Assembly: GCA_015522865.1 (NCBI GenBank)
Contig: WALN01000065.1
Location: forward strand, 1-12,768
Length of the DNA stretch: 12,768 bases
Direction of reading: 5' to 3'
From: Microcaldota archaeon
Lineage (GTDB): Archaea; Micrarchaeota; Micrarchaeia; Norongarragalinales; WALN01
Position 1 is the stretch's first letter; each line of letters opens with the position of its first letter. Below the pieces are notes generated by a model. That model made no database searches, was not told the DNA's origin, and saw only the letters and a program-made list of their open reading frames with translations. Made by a program: the position numbers and the translations under genes. Below, piece after piece: positions 7,338 through 12,768 of the stretch.

Positions 7338-7814
7338 CTAGACAGATATTCCATTTAACAGTAATATAGTCGTAAGCAACGCAAGAACTGCGTATGTTTC
7401 AACCATCGCTGCTAAAATTATTGCCTTTCCCATTTCTTCTGGTCTTTTGGCTACTACCCCTACTCCTGCCGCTGCTACCTTTGCTTGAATTATTGCAGAA
7501 ATGAGGCCCACTATTGCTATTGGACACGCTGCTCCAAGTACTGCAGTACCGGCTTCAACAGAAACGGCAATCATCTTTCCCAGAAGTCCTAATTTCATTA
7601 TTATAAGGAATCCAGCTAATAATCCATAAATCCCTTGTGTTCCCGGAAGAGCCTGTAAAATTAAAAGCTTTCCGAATTTTTCTGGGTCTTCAGCAACTAC
7701 GCCTGATGCTGTCTCTCCAACAAGTCCTACGCCAAGTGCAGAACCTATTCCTGGTAATATAACTGCAAGAGCAGCTCCAGTGATGGCTATTACCATTCCT
7801 AAACCTACATCCAT
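7338..7814 (-). CDS. atpK: A-type ATP synthase subunit K (16-kDa membrane rotor ring)
   Basis: A 158-residue, almost wholly hydrophobic proteolipid with two fused helical hairpins, so four membrane helices (about 5-32, 47-75, 86-119 and 128-154). The first hairpin has LPGTQGIYG at 56-64 and no carboxylate; the second has the ion-binding Glu in MVETY (E139). L56, T59, Q60, Q110 and E139 correspond to the five residues that coordinate Na+ in Enterococcus hirae NtpK (L61, T64, Q65, Q110, E139), and nearby wording such as KVAAAG also matches as I recall it. From this I infer a Na+-binding ring with one site per four helices, which lowers the number of ions moved per turn compared with two-helix c subunits. 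The start directly abuts the atpI stop, with a very strong ribosome-binding site. Confidence 0.96.
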   Translation of the reverse strand: MDVGLGMVIAITGAALAVILPGIGSALGVGLVGETASGVVAEDPEKFGKLLILQALPGTQGIYGLLAGFLIIMKLGLLGKMIAVSVEAGTAVLGAACPIAIVGLISAIIQAKVAAAGVGVVAKRPEEMGKAIILAAMVETYAVLALLTTILLLNGISV

Positions 7815-9731
7815 TTATTGCACCTCCTTAGTGTAAACATCAGCAGAGGAAAAAGGCTTAAAATATTTCCCTCCGCCTTCAAAAAACTTTGAAAAAAACT
7901 CAACATATTGCAACCTTGAAGAATGGATATATGCTCCAAGAGTTGAAATTATCAAATTAAATAGGTGGCCAATAATTAAAACACCTATTGCTGCAACTAT
8001 GCCAATAATTGGGATGCTCATGCTTAGCTTTGCAAGCTCGTCAACAATTAAAGCGACAACGCCGGTGGCCATGCCAAGCGCAAGCAAACGAGAGTAGGAA
8101 AGAACATCAGAAAGATAGCCAATGAGGCCGTACAAGCTCAGGACGCCTGTTATTAATTTTTTGAATATGCTCTTTTCGAATCTCCCCTGAGTTAAAATTA
8201 AAATCAGTACGTCGCCACCAGCAACATAAGTTAATATTTTTGTGGCAGAGCTGCTCAAAACACCATTAGAACCTGCGATTATCCCACTGATAGAAAGTAA
8301 AAGAACTGCCCATGTAATACTATCAGCAAATGCAGAAAATATTCTGCCTGCCTTCATCTCCTCATAAAATTTAACCAACAACCCCCAAACCAAATGAACT
8401 ATGCCAATAACTAAAGAAAGGATGAGAAAAGTAAGAGGATACTTAAATGAATCAAACCAAATCGGCTTGAGTGGTATAAGCCCCCCAAACCACGAGCCTA
8501 TCAACGCCCCCGCAATAGTTGTGGAAACACCGATCAAAAATAAAAGAAAAGCAAAAGACCTCATCTGCTTTATTTTCCACCCTAAAATGAGCGCGCCAAT
8601 AGCTAAAACAATCCCGTAGCCAGCCTCGGTTAAACATAAGCCAGTAAACACAAAAAAGAAAGGCGCCAAATAAGGGGTCGGGTCGGACTCAAAATAATTT
8701 GGAAGCCCAAAGGTAGTGGTAACAATTTCAAATGGTTTGGAAAGCCAATTATTTTTGAGTAGTATTGGGGGATGTTCTTTTGGTGAAGCTTCCTCTACTT
8801 TTATATAACACACTTTGTCGGTTGCCTTCTCAGCTGCCCTTTTAACTTCATCTACTCTATTTGTTGGGACCCAGCCAGCAAGAGTAAAAGTCTGTTTTGT
8901 AAATAAAAGTTTTTTAGTAGCTTCCAGCTTCTTTTTCTCGCTCATTAAATAGTCATAGGTAATTTGAGCTTTTTCAAGCTGTTTTAAAAATTCTTTTAAG
9001 GATTCTGTTGTTTGTTCTTTCTCCTCAATTAATTTTACTCTCTTTCTCTCGAGTTCTTTTATTATCTCTGCGGGCGTTCCATCAAACTCTACTTTCGGAA
9101 GATTGATCGGCTCGTATTTGTATTTTTTGAGCTCCTTTTCGAAGCCCTTGGCAACCACTAAAATCACTGTAAGCGACGGGCCTTTTTGCATAATTTCAAA
9201 AGCGATATGCTCTGAGTGTTTCGCAATTTTTTTAAGTTCTGCGTCTTTAATCCTAACCAACAAAATGTTTGTTTGGGAAGTTTCACCAATTTTGGAAAGG
9301 GGCACATCTAAAAATAAAAATTTCTGCATAGACTCTTTTTTTTCCTCTATTTGAGCAATTTCGGAATTCAGCTCGGCAAGCTTGTTCTCTCCTTTCTTTA
9401 TCTCCGAAGAAAAATTGTTTATATTTCCAATAAAACTTTTTGCAACCTCTTCCCTCCTGCTTTTGGAGATTGGCATTCTGTGGTCAAGCTCAACAAAAGT
9501 TTCTATTGGAGAGCGTTTTTTCTTCTTAAACTTCAAAAGGGAGCTTATAGCATACTTCAGCTGAGTTAAAGAGTGGTTCAACTCAGAAAGTTTCTCTTCA
9601 TCAACGATGGGTGGAGTTTTTGAGACCTCTTCCAAATGAACTGCTCTGAGATGCTGGAGCACACTGAAAAGTTTCTCTCTATATTTTGTATGAGAAACAA
9701 CTGTTAATTTACTCATCTTTACTTTGCCCAT
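7815..9731 (-). CDS. atpI: A-type ATP synthase subunit I (membrane stator, a-subunit)
   Basis: A 638-residue two-part protein, normal for the family. Residues 1 to about 345 are the cytosolic arm, with two coiled-coil stretches (about 105-140 and 222-275) and a lobe that meets the E/H stalks. Residues about 353-602 hold roughly seven or eight membrane helices. The conserved DPTPYLAPFF segment (350-359) leads into the first helix. LSYSRLLALGMA (544-555) carries Arg548, the essential Arg that faces the K-ring glutamate, and HSSRLQYVEFFSKFF (603-617) is the usual C-terminal signature. It forms the ion half-channels. The ATG at 9731 follows GGGGAGATG; Met6 is a weaker alternative start. The last codons (Lys-Glu-Val-Gln) double as the atpK ribosome-binding site. 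TEAGYG at 368-373 replaces the commoner GDxGYG. Confidence 0.96.
   Translation of the reverse strand: MGKVKMSKLTVVSHTKYREKLFSVLQHLRAVHLEEVSKTPPIVDEEKLSELNHSLTQLKYAISSLLKFKKKKRSPIETFVELDHRMPISKSRREEVAKSFIGNINNFSSEIKKGENKLAELNSEIAQIEEKKESMQKFLFLDVPLSKIGETSQTNILLVRIKDAELKKIAKHSEHIAFEIMQKGPSLTVILVVAKGFEKELKKYKYEPINLPKVEFDGTPAEIIKELERKRVKLIEEKEQTTESLKEFLKQLEKAQITYDYLMSEKKKLEATKKLLFTKQTFTLAGWVPTNRVDEVKRAAEKATDKVCYIKVEEASPKEHPPILLKNNWLSKPFEIVTTTFGLPNYFESDPTPYLAPFFFVFTGLCLTEAGYGIVLAIGALILGWKIKQMRSFAFLLFLIGVSTTIAGALIGSWFGGLIPLKPIWFDSFKYPLTFLILSLVIGIVHLVWGLLVKFYEEMKAGRIFSAFADSITWAVLLLSISGIIAGSNGVLSSSATKILTYVAGGDVLILILTQGRFEKSIFKKLITGVLSLYGLIGYLSDVLSYSRLLALGMATGVVALIVDELAKLSMSIPIIGIVAAIGVLIIGHLFNLIISTLGAYIHSSRLQYVEFFSKFFEGGGKYFKPFSSADVYTKEVQ
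7821..7827 (-). promoter_or_regulatory. Strong ribosome-binding site of atpK inside the end of atpI
   Basis: The minus strand reads GGAGGTG, a full match to the archaeal anti-Shine-Dalgarno, 6 nt before the atpK ATG. It is encoded within the last codons of atpI. This is the best ribosome-binding site in the operon, which fits the need for many K copies per complex. Confidence 0.8.
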
Positions 9732-9743
9732 ACATCTCCCCAG

Positions 9744-10055
9744 CTATATTTTTAGAAGTTTTGCTAAAATTTTTTCGGCGCTGACATTTAATTTTTTAGA
9801 ATATTTTGATATAAGCACATCTCTCTCTTTTTTAGATTTAGAAATAATTTTTTTGTACTCTTCGCCGCTTTTTTCTTCTGACTCTTTTACAATATATTCG
9901 GCCTTTTTCCTGGCCCTCTCAGCTGTTTGTTTTTTATACTTTTCTGCGTCTTTTTCTGCTTTTTGCGCTATTTCTGCAGCTTTGTGCTTGGCATCTTCGA
10001 CCATTTTCTCTCCTTCTTCCTCATAACCCTCAATTCTTCTTATTATTTCTGTCAT
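9744..10055 (-). CDS. atpH: A-type ATP synthase subunit H (peripheral stalk)
   Basis: A 103-residue, highly charged, nearly all-helical protein rich in Lys, Glu and Ala, with a heptad-like pattern over residues about 5-85. This is the size and character of AhaH/AtpH, which coils around AtpE to make the peripheral stalk and docks on the cytosolic arm of subunit I. The sequence alone is low in complexity, so the identification leans on its place as the first gene of the H-I-K-E-C-F-A-B-D cluster. The ATG follows AAGTGATTA, a partial match (GTGAT) to the Shine-Dalgarno consensus. A TATA box with an A-rich BRE lies further upstream. The stop is 12 nt before atpI. Confidence 0.9.
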   Translation of the reverse strand: MTEIIRRIEGYEEEGEKMVEDAKHKAAEIAQKAEKDAEKYKKQTAERARKKAEYIVKESEEKSGEEYKKIISKSKKERDVLISKYSKKLNVSAEKILAKLLKI

Positions 10056-10232
10056 TTAATCACTTAGACAATCACGAAAAAACAAAGCAATAAATAGGCA
10101 ATGATTTAAATATTTTTCTAAATGTTAGAAAAAGGCGGGTAAAGGCTAAAGTATAGTTTGATTATTGACGTCTTTTGCCACCAAAAGAAATTAAAAACAA
10201 AAGAGAGTAAATAATCTACCCACCGTGAGTAA
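10056..10232. promoter_or_regulatory. Divergent intergenic promoter region between atpH and herA
   Basis: This 177-bp AT-rich gap separates the leftward ATPase operon from the rightward HerA-like gene and must hold both promoters. For the ATPase side I see TATTTAAAT (10112 to 10104, minus) with AGAAAAA before it. For the HerA side the candidates are weak: GAAATTAAAAA (10187-10197) and TAAATAAT (10208-10215). I see no RNA gene or further open frame in it. Confidence 0.55.
10104..10133 (-). promoter_or_regulatory. ATPase operon promoter: TATA box, BRE and overlapping dyad
   Basis: On the minus strand AGAAAAA (BRE-like) runs into TATTTAAAT (10112 to 10104), placing the transcription start near 10082 and giving a leader of about 27 nt with a GTGAT motif just before atpH. 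A perfect inverted repeat, arms of 9 bp at 10113-10121 and 10125-10133 with a 3-nt spacer, overlaps the BRE and abuts the TATA box. That is the position where an archaeal repressor or activator dimer commonly acts. Confidence 0.5.
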
Positions 10233-11975
10233 ATGAGAGTTGGTTATGTTACTGGTAAGAGTACCTGCTTCTCCTACAATATAGCAGTTGAAGACAACAC
10301 ACTACAAAGAGGAGAATTTGTAGTTTCAGAACATCCTATTGAAGGGCTTGTTCTAGGAAGAGTTGGAGACATAATAAAAGAAAGAAATGAAACAACTGCA
10401 TATGTTCGAGTAATTGGATTTAAAAATGCTGAAAATAAAATACGAATTCCGCGCATACCTGTTTCGCCAGAAAGTAATGTGTGGAGAGCGGACGCGACAA
10501 TAGTGAGCAATATATTGAAGATGCCAAAGAGTGGGCTGTACGTCGGGATGTTGGAGGGAAGTGATTTAAAAATATTTTTAAATTCTGAAAAAATTGTGAG
10601 CAAACATATTTCAATACTCGCCCAATCAGGGAGCGGAAAGTCATATGCTGCGGGGGTATTAATTGAAGAGCTCGCTGAAAAAAATTATCCGGTAATTATC
10701 ATCGACCCGCATGGAGAATATGGAACGCTCAAGCAGCCGAACTGGGGGAAGGACTCTGAATCGAGCGAAAAATTTGGAGTGGAAAGAAAAGGATTCAAAA
10801 ATGTGATTGAATACAACGCTGGAGAAAACATAAAGTTAAGCTCTGAAAGATTCAGCTTAATAGAAATAAAGAATATTCTCCCTTCAAAGTTGAATTCAAC
10901 AGCAACAGCGGTGCTTTTTGAAGCAATAAGAAAAGCGAGAGAAAAAAATGGCAATTATACTTTATGGGATATTATAGAAGAGCTGACTAAAATAGAATCA
11001 AACGCGAAATGGGGAATTATTGCGTATCTAGAAGAAATAGCGAACAGTGAAATTTTTTCAGAAGAGCCTTTTCCAATTAAAAAATTGGCAACGCCGGGAG
11101 TGAAAATAATAAACTTGAGAAAGCTTTCAACAGAAACTCAGCAGATTTTTGTTTCGAGGCTGTTAAAAGAACTGTTTGAAAAAAGGAAAGCTGACGAAAT
11201 TCCGCCCTTCTTTTTAGTTGTCGAGGAAGCTCATAATTTTGCTCCCGAAAGAAATTTTGGTGAGGTTGCAAGCTCGAGAATAATAAGAAAAATCGCATCT
11301 GAGGGGAGGAAATTTGGCATTGGTCTGTGCACAATAACACAGAGGCCTGCAAGGATAGATAAAAACATAATATCTCAATGTGGGACGCACATAATATTGA
11401 GAATGAGCAACAGCTTGGATATAAAAGCAGTTGCTTCAGCTGTGGAGGGATTTGACAATGTAATGTCTGAGGAGATGAGAACACTTCCAACGGGGGTTGC
11501 AATAATTTCAGGCGACGCGCTCGGAACGAGCATGGTAGTCGAAATAAGAACAAGGAAAAGCATGCATGGGGGAGAGTCTGCAGTCGGCGGAAAAATAAAG
11601 AAAATTTTGGAGCATCCATTCTGGGTCATTAAGTTGCCTGATGGAGATTTAGCATGTGATGCAAAATATGGTGTTTTGTACTCTCTAAAAAACAACTATT
11701 TTGTGGAGATAGGGAGAATGAACAGCATCAACAAGCTGAAAGAAAAATTGAGTTCTGAAAAATTCGAAAAAATAGAGTTTGGAGAAATTACAAATGAAGA
11801 GAGTAGAATAAAAAAGGAAGACATCAAAGAAATTATAAAAAGTATAGGCGCGGGCGAAGAGAGCGAGCTTAGAAAAATTACAATTGCTCTGGTAGAGGAA
11901 AATGGAGAAATAAAAATAAGGGTAATGAAGCAGATGGAAAACGACAAACAAAAGATAAGATATCCGGCGATATAA
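10233..11975 (+). CDS. herA: HerA-family DNA-translocating ATPase
   Basis: A 580-residue protein of the HerA/FtsK-like ATPase clade (DUF87). Residues about 1-115 form the N-terminal beta-rich HAS-barrel. The Walker A motif is LAQSGSGKSYAAG (129-141), followed by VIIIDPHGEYG (154-164), typical of HerA. Walker B is FFLVVEEAHNFAPE (326-339), and SEGRKFGIGLCTITQRPARI (356-375) contains sensor and likely arginine-finger residues. A Lys/Glu-rich tail of about 130 residues follows the core. HerA forms a hexameric ring that moves along DNA and, with the nuclease NurA, resects ends for homologous recombination. No nurA, mre11 or rad50 is visible here, so the partner, if any, is elsewhere and the repair role is inferred from the family. 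The start has GTGAG 4 nt upstream of the ATG. A helicase role other than end resection is possible. Confidence 0.9.
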   Translation: MRVGYVTGKSTCFSYNIAVEDNTLQRGEFVVSEHPIEGLVLGRVGDIIKERNETTAYVRVIGFKNAENKIRIPRIPVSPESNVWRADATIVSNILKMPKSGLYVGMLEGSDLKIFLNSEKIVSKHISILAQSGSGKSYAAGVLIEELAEKNYPVIIIDPHGEYGTLKQPNWGKDSESSEKFGVERKGFKNVIEYNAGENIKLSSERFSLIEIKNILPSKLNSTATAVLFEAIRKAREKNGNYTLWDIIEELTKIESNAKWGIIAYLEEIANSEIFSEEPFPIKKLATPGVKIINLRKLSTETQQIFVSRLLKELFEKRKADEIPPFFLVVEEAHNFAPERNFGEVASSRIIRKIASEGRKFGIGLCTITQRPARIDKNIISQCGTHIILRMSNSLDIKAVASAVEGFDNVMSEEMRTLPTGVAIISGDALGTSMVVEIRTRKSMHGGESAVGGKIKKILEHPFWVIKLPDGDLACDAKYGVLYSLKNNYFVEIGRMNSINKLKEKLSSEKFEKIEFGEITNEESRIKKEDIKEIIKSIGAGEESELRKITIALVEENGEIKIRVMKQMENDKQKIRYPAI

Positions 11976-11978
11976 GGG

Positions 11979-11991
11979 GAAAATATATATA
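11979..11991 (+). promoter_or_regulatory. TATA box and BRE of the small membrane protein gene
   Basis: Immediately after the HerA stop codon the plus strand reads GGGGAAAATATATATA. The purine-rich part is BRE-like, and TATATATA (11984-11991) is centred about 26 nt before the ATG at 12013, predicting a leaderless transcript. No Shine-Dalgarno motif precedes that ATG. Confidence 0.55.
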
Positions 11992-12012
11992 ATTAAAAAT
12001 GCAAGTAAGTTT

Positions 12013-12195
12013 ATGATTCCGGCAATTGTTGCAAATATTGCAAATGCGACTAACAAAACTATTGTGTACTCTACAAGAAGCGCCAACCCAATTGCCAATA
12101 CTGAAATTATAGTTGCGTTGCTCGGGTTCGCCCTAATAGCCGGGATGTATTACAAGTACGTGGCAGTGAGAAATATTAAAAAGAGAAGAAGATGA
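12013..12195 (+). CDS. Small single-span membrane protein of unknown function
   Basis: A 60-residue protein I do not recognise. Residues 1-28 are a polar, Asn-rich segment with two overlapping-type N-glycosylation sequons (Asn11-Ala-Thr, Asn14-Lys-Thr). About 30-51 is a hydrophobic helix (TEIIVALLGFALIAGMYYKY), and the end is strongly basic (RNIKKRRR). By the positive-inside rule the tail should face the cytoplasm and the N terminus should be outside. The case for a real gene rests on the TATA box at the right distance, the coherent membrane topology, and its fit between HerA and a convergent gene with only 18 bp to spare. It could still be a chance frame. The role is unknown; a subunit or regulator of an envelope complex would fit the topology. 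Confidence 0.6.
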   Translation: MIPAIVANIANATNKTIVYSTRSANPIANTEIIVALLGFALIAGMYYKYVAVRNIKKRRR

Positions 12196-12213
12196 TTCTT
12201 TGCAATAATATAT

Positions 12214-12768
12214 TTAATGGGACAATTTGAGGGTGGGGTCGCCATAGAGCTCGTATTCATATGCAGTTAAATTGTCTATTGGTCTATTGCAGTCCAGAAC
12301 ACTTTTTGCGAAGTTAAATGATTGCCCAAAATTCTTGCCCGTATAAAGAGATTTCATAAAATAATAAGTGAATGCATTTGAAGAGCCGATAGAAGGAATA
12401 TCAGACTCTTTGAGTGAAACCCCAGAATAGCTCGTCCCAGAAAAAGCAGTTGCTGTGCTCCCAACGAATACTTTTGCTCCTTGTAGAAGTGCTGACGTGG
12501 GCAAAAAATACTTCTTCTTTCTTGGATGGCCCCCATAACAGCTGTCTGTAATTAAAACTTTGCCATTTAAATTATATTCTTCGACGAGCCATGGGTTCAG
12601 GACAAGAAATGCAGCAAATGATTTTCCAACCAGCGCTTCCTCGCCCGGCGGATTACTGCCATGCAGAGAAAGAAATAAAACGTCGCCCCTTTTTAAATAA
12701 GACTGAAGTTCGGCAAGACTGCCGGAGAAATAGTACAAATCCATAAGGTGGACAACAAAAAAAGGCGG
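12214..12768 (-). CDS. C25 (gingipain-like) cysteine peptidase domain, C-terminal part (5' end outside window)
   Basis: The frame is open through the right edge: the eight codons upstream of the ATG at 12744 contain no stop, and no Shine-Dalgarno motif precedes that ATG, so it is probably internal and the gene begins outside the window. The visible 185 codons look like the end of a gingipain-type (family C25, caspase-fold) domain. The strand LFLSLHGS carries a His codon at 12661-12663. VLITDSCYGG carries a Cys codon at 12538-12540, the expected His/Cys dyad spacing for the fold. The end YGDPTLKL (near 12223-12246) is the closing motif usual in C25-like proteins. GSTATAFSG and SSNAFTYYF are plausible further core segments. 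Archaeal relatives are usually secreted, multidomain surface proteins. Activity is unproven. It converges with the small membrane gene, 18 bp apart. Confidence 0.7.
   Translation of the reverse strand, partial: PPFFVVHLMDLYYFSGSLAELQSYLKRGDVLFLSLHGSNPPGEEALVGKSFAAFLVLNPWLVEEYNLNGKVLITDSCYGGHPRKKKYFLPTSALLQGAKVFVGSTATAFSGTSYSGVSLKESDIPSIGSSNAFTYYFMKSLYTGKNFGQSFNFAKSVLDCNRPIDNLTAYEYELYGDPTLKLSH

Noticed and set aside
9744..10055. Plus-strand 100-codon Ser/Phe-rich frame (9724-10026) as a membrane protein
   Set aside because: It is the complement of the Lys/Glu-rich coiled coil of atpH; such coding always yields Phe/Ser-rich antisense frames.
11077..11619. A 180-codon minus-strand frame opposite the HerA-like gene
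   Set aside because: Its composition (runs of Leu, Phe, Ser) is typical of antisense shadows and it covers the Walker B and sensor region of herA.
1..12768. tRNA, rRNA, insertion sequences, attachment sites or a replication origin
   Set aside because: I saw no tRNA-like cloverleaf, transposase, terminal inverted repeats or clustered origin motifs; intergenic space is very limited.

Overview
The window looks archaeal and AT-rich. The evidence is a complete A-type (A1Ao) ATP synthase operon in the H-I-K-E-C-F-A-B-D order typical of euryarchaeal operons, a HerA-family DNA-translocating ATPase, a class III (pilin-type) signal peptide of the Q-x-S-x-E-x-x-x-L kind, archaeal TATA boxes about 24-26 nt upstream of leaderless starts, and GGAGGTG/GGTGA ribosome-binding sites at internal operon genes. 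A lineage cannot be fixed from the sequence. The class III signal fused to an Asn-rich beta-helix protein recalls Methanococci-like archaea or DPANN lineages such as Diapherotrites and Micrarchaeota, but that is only a guess.

Layout. (1) 1-732, minus: the first 244 codons of a secreted surface protein with a pilin-like N terminus and beta-helix repeats, running off the left edge. (2) 799-1476, minus: a UPF0173 metallo-beta-lactamase-fold hydrolase with its own TATA-type promoter. (3) 1533-10055, minus: nine ATP synthase genes, tightly packed (1 or 4 nt overlaps, direct abutment, or gaps up to 20 nt) and probably one transcript. (4) 10056-10232: a divergent promoter region with a perfect 9-bp dyad beside the ATPase TATA box. 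(5) 10233-11975, plus: a HerA-like ATPase. (6) 12013-12195, plus: a 60-residue single-span membrane protein behind a clear TATA box. (7) 12214-12768, minus: the C-terminal part of a gingipain-like (C25/caspase-fold) protein that enters from beyond the right edge.

How the genes work together. A3B3 (atpA, atpB) is the ATP-synthesising or hydrolysing head. D, F and C form the central stalk, E and H the peripheral stalks, and I plus the K ring the ion channel. The K subunit is a 16-kDa double hairpin with one carboxylate (E139) and carries equivalents of all five Na+ ligands known from Enterococcus hirae NtpK, so I infer a Na+-coupled rotor. The other genes have no evident link to the ATPase. Two of them (beta-helix protein, C25-like protein) are probably extracytoplasmic.

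Most of the window is ordinary core biology. The points most worth following up are the predicted Na+ specificity, the hydrophobic N terminus of AtpC, the dyad at the ATPase promoter, the small TATA-driven membrane protein, and the two edge-truncated surface or protease-like genes.
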